Source: a virus
IMG/VR virus record: IMGVR_UViG_3300007554_000447
Span: 1-32,833 of that record
Reading direction: 5' to 3' (one strand)
Length of the DNA stretch: 32,833 bases
Shown: positions 1 through 8,210 of the stretch, piece by piece
Numbering within the stretch: position 1 is the stretch's first letter
Layout of the letters: each line of letters begins with the position of its first letter
Translations under genes and position numbers: made by a program
Notes under the pieces: model-generated
Database searches by the model: none
Seen by the model: the letters and a program-made list of their open reading frames with translations, nothing else
What the model was told of the DNA's origin: nothing

Positions 1-2
1 CA

Positions 3-863
3 CTTGATATTCCTGGGTACGATGGATATAAAGCACTATTATATTTTGACGCATTAGCTACTTGGTATATTGCTGGTACTCAATCTGGTAAACATGCTTT
101 CTTTGATCTAAGTCATAGAACTACAATGCCCGGAAAGTATAAAGAAAAAGTAGACCACATGCTTAATCAAGTATGGTACCCAGATACTCTACCTTATACT
201 TGTGCTGATGAAAAAAGATTTAAGTTTCCATTTGATGGACTAGAGAATGTTGAGAAAAACTATTCTAAGCATTTTCAAGATCTGTTTGTATTATCGTTAT
301 TTAATGGTAAAGAGAATGGATCTTATCTTGAGATTGGTTCAGGTGATCCATTTGTTCACAACAATACTGCGTTGCTTGAAACTGAGTTTGGATGGAAAGG
401 TATTTCTGTTGACAGTTCAGAAGCTTTATGTTATAATTTCAAACAGAATAGAAATAATGTAGTTATTTGCGCTGATGCTACTGAAATCGGATATGAAGAA
501 TTATTCAATCTTCATTGTGTAGATCCAGTTATTGATTATTTACAAATTGACTGCGATGAAGCAAGTATTAAAATACTTAATAAACTTCCGCTTGATCAAT
601 ATAAATTTGGTGTTATAACCTTTGAGCACGACTCCTATAGATTAGGAACAGATATCCGCGATCAAGCACGTAAACTATTAAAGAAAGCAGGTTATGTTTT
701 AGTAGTTAATGATGTTGCCTTTTCACCTCAGCACGCATACGAAGATTGGTATGTACATCCTGACGTGGTTGATATTCCAAAAGAAATGATTACTTCACGG
801 AATATTAACTTTATTTGGGATTACATGATTGACGAATTAACTGAGGATAATGAATCATTATGA
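3..863 (+). CDS. FkbM-like SAM-dependent methyltransferase, 5' end outside window
   Basis: The reading frame is open to the left edge of the window, and the first ATG (126) has no Shine-Dalgarno sequence, so the gene almost certainly begins upstream. The segment YLEIGSGDPFVHNN followed by TEFGWKGISVD is the glycine-rich SAM-binding motif I plus the acidic end of strand 2 seen in FkbM-type methyltransferases. IDYLQIDCDEAS fits motif IV. FkbM proteins O-methylate sugars or other small substrates; the substrate here is unknown. The stop overlaps the next start (ATGA at 860), so it is translationally coupled to the nucleotidyltransferase-cupin gene. Position next to fibre-like genes suggests modification of a surface glycan or virion glycan (inference). 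Confidence 0.75.
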   Translation, partial: LDIPGYDGYKALLYFDALATWYIAGTQSGKHAFFDLSHRTTMPGKYKEKVDHMLNQVWYPDTLPYTCADEKRFKFPFDGLENVEKNYSKHFQDLFVLSLFNGKENGSYLEIGSGDPFVHNNTALLETEFGWKGISVDSSEALCYNFKQNRNNVVICADATEIGYEELFNLHCVDPVIDYLQIDCDEASIKILNKLPLDQYKFGVITFEHDSYRLGTDIRDQARKLLKKAGYVLVVNDVAFSPQHAYEDWYVHPDVVDIPKEMITSRNINFIWDYMIDELTEDNESL

Positions 864-1621
864 TTACTGTAGTTGCAACCGGCGGCTTTGATCCAATTCA
901 CTCAGGTCACATTAATTATTTAAAAGAAGCAGCACTAAGTGGTACAAGATTAGTTGTTGGCGTTAATTCTGATGAATGGCTTTCTCGCAAAAAGGGCAGA
1001 TCTTTTATGCCATGGGAAGAACGCGCAGCAATCGTAAGAGAACTTGCTTGTGTTGACGACGTAATATCTTTTGATGATTCAGATAATAGTGCAATACATG
1101 CTTTAGAACAAGTTAAGCTCTATTATCCTAATGACAGGATTGTTTTTGTAAACGGTGGTGACAGAACTTCAGATAACATTCCTGAAATGAGTGTAGAAGG
1201 TGTTGAATTTGAATTTGGTATTGGTGGGAATAATAAGGCTAATAGCAGTAGTTGGATATTAAAAGAATGGGCTCAACCTACAGTCCAACGCAAGTGGGGT
1301 ACATATACTGTACTTGCTCAAAACGGACAATGGGCCGTTAAAGAATTAAGTTTTGATATCGGAGAATCATTAAGCGACCAAAAACATTTCCATAGATCTG
1401 AACATTGGCATGTCGTGAATGGTTGTATCTTGATGGAAACAGATAGAGATGACGGCGCTCCTAGCCCTACTGCGTCTAAAATGTATTGGGCAGGACAAAG
1501 TGTTGATATTCCAAAAGGTACTTGGCACAAAGCAACAAACGTAGGATCAGAAACCGCTAAAGTAATCGAAGTCTGGTTAGGCGATATATTAGAAGAATCT
1601 GATATAGAAAGAAGAGATTAG
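860..1621 (+). CDS. Nucleotidyltransferase-cupin fusion protein
   Basis: Two domains in 253 residues. Residues 1 to about 130 form a cytidylyltransferase-like Rossmann domain: GGFDPIHSGH is the HxGH nucleotide-binding motif, NGGDRT matches the GGD motif of HldE/RfaE-type enzymes, and GGNNKANSSSWIL is the C-terminal signature. Residues about 135 to 253 form a cupin like the C-terminus of mannose-6-phosphate isomerase/ManC: HFHRSEHWHVVNG holds the metal ligands, IPKGTWHKATN is the second cupin motif, and VIEVWLG with DIERRD is the usual ending. The likely role is activation or isomerisation of a sugar for a surface or virion glycan; the exact substrate cannot be told. It starts inside the stop of the FkbM-like gene. 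I do not recall this fusion as a standard architecture. Confidence 0.8.
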   Translation: MITVVATGGFDPIHSGHINYLKEAALSGTRLVVGVNSDEWLSRKKGRSFMPWEERAAIVRELACVDDVISFDDSDNSAIHALEQVKLYYPNDRIVFVNGGDRTSDNIPEMSVEGVEFEFGIGGNNKANSSSWILKEWAQPTVQRKWGTYTVLAQNGQWAVKELSFDIGESLSDQKHFHRSEHWHVVNGCILMETDRDDGAPSPTASKMYWAGQSVDIPKGTWHKATNVGSETAKVIEVWLGDILEESDIERRD

Positions 1622-1629
1622 TATAAATA
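1622..1629 (+). promoter_or_regulatory. T4-type late promoter before fibre-like genes
   Basis: Exact TATAAATA, the T4 late -10 element read by a gp55-type sigma factor, lies right after the stop of the fusion gene and 38 nt before the next ATG. No matching -35 is needed in this class. It probably drives the fibre-like genes and perhaps the neck genes. Confidence 0.7.
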
Positions 1630-1667
1630 ACTATATAACTTAAACGCTAATAGTCTGGAGGACGAAG

Positions 1668-2609
1668 ATGGCAATTAAGATCGGCGGTACAACCGTCATT
1701 AACGATTATCGTGCGCTGGCATCGATTAGTGATATGGACGGCACGTATACGTCATTTCACCCATACGTTCAAGCTATTGCTGGAACTGTGATAGACTTGT
1801 CACAGACAATGTTATCTAAAACTCTTTCGGGTGCAACAACATTTACTTATATTAACGGCGCTACTGGTAGAACTGCAGTATTGCTATTAGATATATCTAC
1901 TTCAAATCATGTACCTACATTTCCGGGCGATTGGTCGTTTCAGGCTACTCCTACTTGGTCGTCTAATAGATATTGGATAATTACTACTGTATGTTTTGGT
2001 CCAAATGATATTTACGCATCTGCTGTAGGATATGACGATACACCTTCCGCACCAGCGATGGATGCTTCGTTTTCAATATCAGACTGGGATCATCAACAGA
2101 TGCGTACAGCAGGCGGTGGCATTGCTACTGAAGCGTTTGCTAGAGTTTCTTTTTCTAACGACGTTTCTAACAATAGAATAGATGTTGCATATGCTGGTGG
2201 AACAAACGCAGCTTCAGCAACAGTTTATCATACTTATATTAGTACATCAGGTTTAACTAATATTACTTCAATGGAAGCTCAGTATAACGTTCAGGCGCAA
2301 TCTGTCTCTGGCAACACTAATGCTAGTGGCTACCCGTATGGTCCGTTGCCAACGTCTGATGGATATAATTCAGGCACTTACTATAGTGTTCCTAATTCGA
2401 GCGGCGCGCTGACGTTTGGATGGATGGCGAAATCTTCTACCGGCGGGTCTGGGCAACAAATAACGAGTACAACCTTCAGTTTAAATACAGCTAATCCAGA
2501 CTTTAGAATTAAAGTTGTGTGCGATCAAGGAACTTTATATTCAACATGTGAATTTACACAAGGCAGCGGTTCGTGCTATGCGGCAACGTACTCTGGCAGT
2601 ATACCTTAA
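1668..2609 (+). CDS. Fibre-like structural protein, paralogue 1
   Basis: 313 residues. The N-terminal 120 or so residues (MAIKIGGTTVIND..., LDLSQ-type strand, ATTFT, TGRTAVLLLD, HVPTFPGDW, then W and VGY) are shared with the two paralogues at 2621 and 3789, whereas the C-terminal half (about 130-313) is unrelated to them, rich in S, T, G and aromatic residues. This common-base, variable-tip plan is typical of phage adhesins or whisker-like proteins. In T4 the fibritin gene wac lies immediately before gene 13, so the position fits a whisker or fibre component, but no fibritin similarity is visible. The start has the ribosome site GGAGGA 8 nt upstream. GC content rises in its last 250 nt. Function is inferred from position and architecture only. 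Confidence 0.6.
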   Translation: MAIKIGGTTVINDYRALASISDMDGTYTSFHPYVQAIAGTVIDLSQTMLSKTLSGATTFTYINGATGRTAVLLLDISTSNHVPTFPGDWSFQATPTWSSNRYWIITTVCFGPNDIYASAVGYDDTPSAPAMDASFSISDWDHQQMRTAGGGIATEAFARVSFSNDVSNNRIDVAYAGGTNAASATVYHTYISTSGLTNITSMEAQYNVQAQSVSGNTNASGYPYGPLPTSDGYNSGTYYSVPNSSGALTFGWMAKSSTGGSGQQITSTTFSLNTANPDFRIKVVCDQGTLYSTCEFTQGSGSCYAATYSGSIP

Positions 2610-2620
2610 GGATAATATAA

Positions 2621-3547
2621 ATGGCAATTAAAATAGCAGGAACTGAAGTTATCAACGGGTCTCGTGCAGTAGTTAACATGAGCAATATTGAAGGTAAATA
2701 CAGTCAGTTCCACGGTTCAGCAACAATAATAACGACAGTCTTAGACATGTCTAAACCAATCATGAGGCGGACTTTATCTGCACCTACTACATTTACTGCG
2801 TCTAATATCGCCACAGGAAAATGTGCTATACTTATGCTAGATGTATCTGCAAGCGGACATCTTCCAACTTTCCCTTCTTCAATACAATGGCCAGGAGATG
2901 GTACTGAACCAGATTGGGATGCAACTGGAGTACAGCATTGGTTAGTTGGATTTACTTGTTGGGATAACACTACGATTAGAGCAACAGCAACAGGCTGGGG
3001 CACAGGATCAGGTACTCCTGCTAATGATATGGAATATACATTGACTGTTGGTACCTACGGTGCAACGGCAACGGCGCTTCAAGGTAAAAATGATGGTGGT
3101 ACTGGAAGTCCGAACGGCGCTCCGGCATTTGGTTCATTGGATAGTAATGCAGTTCCTACTGGTGTATATTCAGATGTGACATACGGTGGTGGTCTTATAC
3201 GATCAATGACTTTTAGAGATGGATATCTTTATATGAGTAATCAGCAAGATGATGAGTTTTGGTTACAATTTAGCGGCAGCCAATATTTTCCTAATCAGGC
3301 TCCAACGACTTCAGGTGATGGAACTGGATGGTCTATTTTAACCTGGGATACTGATAGCGATAGTACTAACGGAGCACAGGTTCAGTCAAGATCCGCCTCA
3401 ACATATTCAACTTTTATGTCTGGCAGTACTTTTGTAACACAGTGGAAAAGAAGTTATAGCGGCTCAGGTTCAGGCGGTGGTGATTCGCCACGAAATCCTT
3501 TCATTGGTCAGACAGGCGGTGGATCTGTAAAAATGACGTTTACTTAG
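2621..3547 (+). CDS. Fibre-like structural protein, paralogue 2
   Basis: 308 residues. It begins MAIKIAGTEVINGS and repeats the N-terminal module of the neighbouring proteins: LDMSKPIMRRTLSAPTTFT, TGKCAILMLD, GHLPTFPSSIQW. From about residue 130 it diverges into a G/S/T/W-rich region (for example GGGLIRSMTFRDGYLYMS) that looks beta-rich. The ribosome site AAGGA lies 8 nt before ATG, 11 nt after the previous stop, so the genes are co-transcribed. The product is most likely a virion adhesin or whisker with a receptor-specific tip (inference). Three such genes in a row mean either several different proteins on the virion or a reservoir for recombination. Confidence 0.6.
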   Translation: MAIKIAGTEVINGSRAVVNMSNIEGKYSQFHGSATIITTVLDMSKPIMRRTLSAPTTFTASNIATGKCAILMLDVSASGHLPTFPSSIQWPGDGTEPDWDATGVQHWLVGFTCWDNTTIRATATGWGTGSGTPANDMEYTLTVGTYGATATALQGKNDGGTGSPNGAPAFGSLDSNAVPTGVYSDVTYGGGLIRSMTFRDGYLYMSNQQDDEFWLQFSGSQYFPNQAPTTSGDGTGWSILTWDTDSDSTNGAQVQSRSASTYSTFMSGSTFVTQWKRSYSGSGSGGGDSPRNPFIGQTGGGSVKMTFT

Positions 3548-3560
3548 AGAGAAATAAAAA

Positions 3561-3773
3561 ATGGATTACGAATACGAATTTAATACAAGAATTGAAAATA
3601 TAGACGGTGAAGATCATACATGGACTACATGTAGAGTATTAGAACACCCAGCACAAATTTATGTTGAGGCACCATCTATATACGACGGCGAAGGTAATAT
3701 AGATACTGCTGCATCTCAAGCATCTGCTCAAGGTAGTGCAGATGAGATAATCGAAGAACTTGCCGAAGAGTAA
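3561..3773 (+). CDS. Small acidic hypothetical protein between fibre paralogues
   Basis: 70 residues, strongly acidic at the C-terminus (DEIIEELAEE), no signal peptide or membrane segment. It starts 14 nt after paralogue 2 with a GAGAG ribosome site and ends 15 nt before paralogue 3, so it belongs to the same operon. I do not recognise a family. A small acidic protein between fibre genes could be an assembly chaperone or a minor virion part; the sequence alone does not decide. Confidence 0.55.
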   Translation: MDYEYEFNTRIENIDGEDHTWTTCRVLEHPAQIYVEAPSIYDGEGNIDTAASQASAQGSADEIIEELAEE

Positions 3774-3788
3774 TAGAGGAAACTAAAA

Positions 3789-4607
3789 ATGGCAATTAAA
3801 ATATCAAACTCTACTATTATAGATGATAGTAAAAATTTTATAAATGTTCAGTCTTGTAGTGGCACGTATGGAGACTTACACGCTTCTCCATCTTCTGTTA
3901 CTTCAAACATTACTATGTCTAATTCTATTCAGACTTGTATTATGACCGGAAACGTAACATTCACTTTAAGTGGCGGAGACGAAGGTAGAACAACTGCGTT
4001 ACTATTAGATACAACATCTTCTGGCCACACTCCAACATTTCCTTCTAGTATAAAGTGGGTAGGTGCAGAACCAACCTGGAGCAACTCTAGATATTGGCAA
4101 GTAACACTTCTTTCAAGAGGAACTTATCAGGCGGGGTCTGCTGTAGGCTATGCAGGATCTTCACCAACAGAAGCCGTTACTTTAGGTGGAACCACAAGCA
4201 GCCCAGTAAATAATTTTGATGCAACTGGAGTAGTTCCATTTGAAGCAGGTTGGAGATTTAAAGCAGACGGTAATGTATATAAATGGCAACATCCAAATAA
4301 TGCTGGTGGAGATGGCGAAACTTTATATTCTACTACAACTTGGAATAACATTACTCCATCGCAAACATATTATATAAAAGCGTCTAACTACTCAGGCACT
4401 GTTAACTTAAACGCGGCTAATAGTTCTACACTCAACACGTGGATAGCTTTAAACACAACAAGAGAATTTAACGTATACGACACTAGACAGTCCAATAGCT
4501 ATGCCGATGAAAATTGTGTTATGAAAATAGAAATATCGGCGAATAGTAGTGGATCACCAGTATTAGCAACCGGCTATTATAAAGTCTCATACGTTGGAAC
4601 AGCATAG
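3789..4607 (+). CDS. Fibre-like structural protein, paralogue 3
   Basis: 272 residues. The shared module is clear: MAIKISNSTIIDDS, TGNVTFTLSGGDEGRTTALLLD, GHTPTFPSSIKWVGAEPTW, SRYWQVTLL, SAVGYAG (about residues 1-125). The rest (about 130-272) is a separate beta-rich domain ending KIEISANSSGSPVLATGYYKVSYVGTA, unlike the other two paralogues. An AGGAAA ribosome site precedes the ATG. Probable virion adhesin or whisker component (inference from paralogy and its place before gp13). Confidence 0.6.
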   Translation: MAIKISNSTIIDDSKNFINVQSCSGTYGDLHASPSSVTSNITMSNSIQTCIMTGNVTFTLSGGDEGRTTALLLDTTSSGHTPTFPSSIKWVGAEPTWSNSRYWQVTLLSRGTYQAGSAVGYAGSSPTEAVTLGGTTSSPVNNFDATGVVPFEAGWRFKADGNVYKWQHPNNAGGDGETLYSTTTWNNITPSQTYYIKASNYSGTVNLNAANSSTLNTWIALNTTREFNVYDTRQSNSYADENCVMKIEISANSSGSPVLATGYYKVSYVGTA

Positions 4608-4616
4608 GAAAATAAA

Positions 4617-5126
4617 ATGGCACTGTCACATGTAATGAATGTTATTAGTAATGCAGGAATAGTAGGAGCAGGCACGGGTAGCGGTGGCGGCGGTGGCGGC
4701 GGCAGTAACTTGGACAGCCAAACTGTTACTGTTGGTACAGCGTCCGCAGCAACAGGCGGTAGCGGTGCACCTACAGGCACAACCACTCGTAGAGGCTACT
4801 CCGGCATCTATGCCTTTGGCTCTGTCTCTGATGGAACAAGCAATCTTTATAGTGGCGCAGCATTCTCAGAGATTCAATATAGTTGGGATACTTATTATCC
4901 TATCTCTGCGGTTACCCTACGGATTGTCGGGAACGGTCTCGCAAATAGTGGCTGGACTACTTTAACTATAGGCACTACAGCTTATCAAAGATCGAGCGCG
5001 AGCTATAGTGCAACATACGCTGGCCAAAATATTACGACTTGGTATTGGTACAGCGGATCCGATAATACCGGTGCAGCTAATCCATTCGCAGCCACTGGGC
5101 AAACCACGACTTGTGTGTTTACATAA
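4617..5126 (+). CDS. Glycine-rich small structural or adhesin-like protein
   Basis: 169 residues. A short N-terminal helix-like part (MALSHVMNVISNAG) is followed by a GSGGGGGGGS linker at about residues 21-30 and a beta-rich S/T/G/Y domain ending in a TTCVFT strand, similar in style to the ends of the fibre paralogues. It lacks the MAIKI module. The linker plus tip plan fits a short tail-attached adhesin. Base composition is visibly richer in G and C than the flanking genes, which hints at separate acquisition. Start has AGGAAA 6 nt upstream. No family recognised. Confidence 0.5.
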   Translation: MALSHVMNVISNAGIVGAGTGSGGGGGGGSNLDSQTVTVGTASAATGGSGAPTGTTTRRGYSGIYAFGSVSDGTSNLYSGAAFSEIQYSWDTYYPISAVTLRIVGNGLANSGWTTLTIGTTAYQRSSASYSATYAGQNITTWYWYSGSDNTGAANPFAATGQTTTCVFT

Positions 5127-5151
5127 TAACTAATTATAAAGAGATATAAAA

Positions 5152-6120
5152 ATGGCAATACCAAATTCAAGATCATTATTCAAAGATTATATTCTTAGAA
5201 AAATTGGCGCGCCGGTCATTGAGATTAATGTATCTGATGAGCAAGTAGAAGATCGTATAGATGAAGCTGTTTCTTTTTGGAGAGACTATCACTATAATGG
5301 TAGTCAACAAGTGTATCTCAAACACCAAATTACAGCAAGTAAACTAACTCTTGATGCAGCAGTAGGTAGTAACTTTATAATAGGTGAGACTATTACAGGA
5401 GTTATTTCTGGTGCAACTGCTAAAGTTTCAACAAATCAAGTAGGCGGTTCGGTTGTTGTTTATGACAATCTTACACACAAAGAGTTAATACCGTTTCAAA
5501 CAAATGAAGGTGTTATTGGTGCTAATTCTGGTGTAAATGCTACCATTACAGGAGTTGCTAAAGGGGATAGAGAAAACGGTTATCTTACTTTACCACAAGG
5601 ATTACTTGGTATATCTGGTGTCTTCCCGTTAACATCAAATCTTTCAACTGGTTCTGGTATATTTAATGTTCAATACCAATTTGTATTAAATAACATTGAA
5701 GATATCACTGGATATAATATTCAAAACTATTATATGTCAATGAGCCACTTACAATTCCTGCAAGAGATTCTTGTAGGTAAACCAATGATTCGTTATAATA
5801 AACACGTTAATCGCTTATACCTTGATGTTAATAAAGACTTTATGGTTCCTGGTGAGTATGTTATTATTGAAGCTTATGATGTTATTGACGGTGATACTTA
5901 TTCAGATGTTTGGGGCGATCGTTGGTTACAAAATTATGCAACTGTTTTAGTCAGAGAAAATTGGGGTTTAAATTTAACTAAGTTCAGCGGAATGCAATTA
6001 GTTGGCGGTGTTACTTTTAATGGAGAACAGATTCTTTCAGAAGCAAAAGCAGAACGAGAGAAGATGGAAGAAGAAGCAATTCGTTCTTACCAGCCTCTTA
6101 CCTATAACTTTATTGGATAA
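5152..6120 (+). CDS. 13: gp13-like neck protein (head completion)
   Basis: 322 residues against 309 in T4. The start MAIPNSRSLFKDYILRKIGAPVIEIN followed by VSDEQVEDRIDEAVSFWRDYHY is the conserved N-terminus of T4-type gp13, and the C-terminal half (YYMSMSHLQFL, MIRYNKHVNRLYLD, DGDTYSDVWGDRWLQNYATVLVRENWG) is also typical. A segment of about 75 residues (roughly 60-135: TGVISGATAKV and NSGVNATITGVAKG repeats) looks like an inserted beta domain. gp13 joins the filled head to the tail together with gp14. It begins the neck-to-head block, with AGAGAT before ATG. Confidence 0.9.
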   Translation: MAIPNSRSLFKDYILRKIGAPVIEINVSDEQVEDRIDEAVSFWRDYHYNGSQQVYLKHQITASKLTLDAAVGSNFIIGETITGVISGATAKVSTNQVGGSVVVYDNLTHKELIPFQTNEGVIGANSGVNATITGVAKGDRENGYLTLPQGLLGISGVFPLTSNLSTGSGIFNVQYQFVLNNIEDITGYNIQNYYMSMSHLQFLQEILVGKPMIRYNKHVNRLYLDVNKDFMVPGEYVIIEAYDVIDGDTYSDVWGDRWLQNYATVLVRENWGLNLTKFSGMQLVGGVTFNGEQILSEAKAEREKMEEEAIRSYQPLTYNFIG

Positions 6121-6127
6121 TGTTTAG

Positions 6128-6817
6128 ATGGCAACTAATGTATTCTTCAGAAACTACGATAACTTTAACGAGCAGAGCTTAATTGATGACTTAGTTATTG
6201 AAAGTATTCGTATGTATGGTGTTGATGTTATGTACATTAAACGTACCATAGGCGCTCGCGACGATGTTTTAAACGAAGACGATTTACCATTATATGATGA
6301 GATGTTTCAGTTTGAAGCATATGTTAAAAATGTTGACGGGTTTGAAGGTGAAGGTGATTTCCTTTCTAAATTCGGTTTACAAATACGCGATAGTATTACA
6401 TTCACTGTAGCTAACAGAACATTTGAAAGACATGTTACTAGAGAAGTTGTTGAGATTATAAGACCTCGTGAAGGCGATTTAATATACTTCCCACTCAACG
6501 AAAAAATGTTTGAAATCAAATTTGTTGAACATGAGAGTGTATTCTATCAAACAGGTGCTCTACAAGTACAAGACATGAGATGTGAGTTAATAGAATATAG
6601 TGGACAGAGATTCTCAACTGGCCATCCAAATATTGATAATTACTTTGATTCTATTGATACTACATCAACTACCAGTTTACAAGACCTTGCTAATACAGAA
6701 ATTGATGGAAGTGATTCTCTTGCTAGAAACTTCACATTTGAGCAAGAAGGCGATAACATCCTAGATTTCTCAGAGAGCGATCCCTTTACTGAAAACATTA
6801 CTATAAGTGATACCTAA
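6128..6817 (+). CDS. 14: gp14-like neck protein (head completion)
   Basis: 229 residues against 256 in T4. MATNVFFRNYDNFNEQSLIDDLVIESIRMYGVDVMYI is the conserved gp14 start, and RPREGDLIYFPLNEKMFEIKFVEHESVFYQTGALQ is the diagnostic central block. It partners gp13 in the neck that seals the packaged head and docks the tail. It is 7 nt downstream of gp13, and its stop TAATGG overlaps the gp15 start by one base. Confidence 0.9.
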   Translation: MATNVFFRNYDNFNEQSLIDDLVIESIRMYGVDVMYIKRTIGARDDVLNEDDLPLYDEMFQFEAYVKNVDGFEGEGDFLSKFGLQIRDSITFTVANRTFERHVTREVVEIIRPREGDLIYFPLNEKMFEIKFVEHESVFYQTGALQVQDMRCELIEYSGQRFSTGHPNIDNYFDSIDTTSTTSLQDLANTEIDGSDSLARNFTFEQEGDNILDFSESDPFTENITISDT

Positions 6818-7635
6818 TGGCCATAGCTAACTATTTCTATAACGAAACCACACGCAAATATGTTGCCCTTTTTGGTACATACTTTAATCAATTGCAAGTT
6901 CAGAGAGTTGATAATGGTGGAGTAACACAACAAACAATGATTGTGCCGATCTCTTATGCGCCTTATCAAAAGATATTATCTCGTCTAGATCAAAATCCAG
7001 ATTATAAAGCAAAAGCTGCTGTTACTTTACCGCGTATGTCGTTTGAAATGACAAATATGTCGTATGATGCAGAACGTAAAATCTCACCAATTACTAAAAT
7101 AAGAAAAACAGTAGTTGATGATGCATTAGGTGGTCGTAAGTTTGTTTACGCAGGTGTTCCATATAATTTAGATTTCCAACTGTTTATTATGACTAAATAC
7201 CAAGAAGACGCAGTTAAGTTATTAGAACAAGTTATTCCATTCTTTAATCCAGACTATACACGAACAGTAAGACTTATGACTGGTTTAGAACCAATTGATA
7301 TCCCTTTGATATTAAATGGTGTTTCGATGGACGAAGTATACGAAGGAAGTTTTGACGAACGAAGAGCAATAGTTTATACACTTAACTTTACTATGAAAGC
7401 ATGGTACTTCGGGCCTGAGAAATCAAGTGAAGTTATTAAGTTTATTGATATACGATATGCTACAGACTCAACTACTAATACTGAGCCAGAAGAGTTTTAC
7501 ACATTACAACCTGGTATGGATGCTAATAATGCTGCAACTACAGACCAAGATCTTTCTGTTGATTACAGCTTAATAGACTATGACGATGATTGGGATTACG
7601 CACCTCAGATTGCAAATACTGCACCTTCATCTTAG
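6817..7635 (+). CDS. 15: gp15-like tail terminator / sheath stabiliser
   Basis: 272 residues, the same length as T4 gp15. MAIANYFYNETTRKYVALFGTYFNQLQVQR and the YAPYQKILSRLDQNP and LPRMSFEMTNMSYD blocks are characteristic. gp15 forms the ring that caps the tail tube and sheath and meets the neck. The last 45 residues are acidic and low in complexity (DYDDDWDY near the end). TAATGG start-stop overlap with gp14. Confidence 0.9.
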   Translation: MAIANYFYNETTRKYVALFGTYFNQLQVQRVDNGGVTQQTMIVPISYAPYQKILSRLDQNPDYKAKAAVTLPRMSFEMTNMSYDAERKISPITKIRKTVVDDALGGRKFVYAGVPYNLDFQLFIMTKYQEDAVKLLEQVIPFFNPDYTRTVRLMTGLEPIDIPLILNGVSMDEVYEGSFDERRAIVYTLNFTMKAWYFGPEKSSEVIKFIDIRYATDSTTNTEPEEFYTLQPGMDANNAATTDQDLSVDYSLIDYDDDWDYAPQIANTAPSS

Positions 7636-7638
7636 GGG

Positions 7639-7667
7639 TTGACATTTGCACCAAAGTGTGTTATAAT
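7639..7667 (+). promoter_or_regulatory. Consensus sigma70 promoter before nucleotidyltransferase gene
   Basis: TTGACA at 7639-7644, a 17 nt spacer, and TATAAT at 7662-7667: both hexamers and the spacing match the bacterial vegetative consensus exactly. It starts 4 nt after the gp15 stop and leaves a leader of about 27 nt. It should let the nucleotidyltransferase gene be read early by host polymerase although it lies inside the late structural block. Confidence 0.85.
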
Positions 7668-7700
7668 ATATAATTAGATCTATAAGATGACGGAGATATT

Positions 7701-8114
7701 ATGAGTAGAATTGGATTTACGTGCAGCGCATTTGATTTGTTACATGCAGGACACGTGCAAATGTTAAGAGATGCAAAATCTCAGTGTGACTATTTAATGG
7801 TAGGATTACAAATGGATCCTGCTAAAGATAGACCAAAAGACAAGAACCCGCCCATACAAACAATTGTTGAAAGATACACACAGCTCAAGGCAATATCATA
7901 TGTCGATGAGATTATACCTTATAACACAGAACAAGATCTTTTAGATCTGTTAGAATTGTATCATATTGATGTTCGTATCTTAGGAGACGAGTATAGAGAC
8001 AAAGAGTTTACTGGTAAAGATATTTGTCGAAAACGTGATATTGAATTGCATTTTAATAAAAGAGATCATAGGTTTAGTACTTCTGGGCTACGAAAAGCTT
8101 GCGCCCTTAAATGA
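7701..8114 (+). CDS. Glycerol-3-phosphate cytidylyltransferase-like protein
   Basis: 137 residues, a single nucleotidyltransferase domain of the TagD type. GFTCSAFDLLHAGH carries the HxGH motif, VDEIIPY and LGDEYRD fit the central strands, and HRFSTSGLRK matches the RTxGISTS motif at the end of the active site. Such enzymes activate glycerol- or other sugar-phosphates with CTP. A gene of this kind between gp15 and gp16 also occurs in related marine T4-like phages as I remember them. It has its own consensus sigma70 promoter, so it is probably expressed early, with a purine-rich ribosome site (GACGGAG). Substrate unknown; a role in host envelope change or virion glycan is inference. Confidence 0.8.
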   Translation: MSRIGFTCSAFDLLHAGHVQMLRDAKSQCDYLMVGLQMDPAKDRPKDKNPPIQTIVERYTQLKAISYVDEIIPYNTEQDLLDLLELYHIDVRILGDEYRDKEFTGKDICRKRDIELHFNKRDHRFSTSGLRKACALK

Positions 8115-8203
8115 AATACGACAGACTAAGATCAGCAGCTTATGGAGAAGGCCGTCGATGGTTTCGATGGTGGTTAATATTTACAGGTCAACGAAGGTCA
8201 TAA
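8111..8203 (+). CDS. Putative 30-residue basic micro-protein
   Basis: ATG at 8111 overlaps the stop of the nucleotidyltransferase gene (ATGA), giving a coupled 30-codon frame. The product is basic and tryptophan-rich (GRRWFRWWLIFTGQRRS at the end) and could bind membrane or nucleic acid. It lacks its own ribosome site and its stop lies inside the gp16 late promoter. It fills the only gap between two genes. Coding status is plausible but unproven. Confidence 0.35.
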   Translation: MKYDRLRSAAYGEGRRWFRWWLIFTGQRRS

Positions 8204-8206
8204 ATA
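8199..8206 (+). promoter_or_regulatory. Late promoter before gp16/gp17
   Basis: CATAAATA, one mismatch to the TATAAATA late element, ends 5 nt before the gp16 ATG at 8211. The expected start of transcription would give little or no leader, so it may serve gp17 more than gp16, or the true gp16 start may lie slightly downstream (an ATG at 8244, codon 12). Confidence 0.45.
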
Positions 8207-8210
8207 GATA

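Noticed and set aside
4577-4786. - strand frame with a polyproline stretch
   Set aside because: The prolines are the complement of the glycine linker of the + strand gene.
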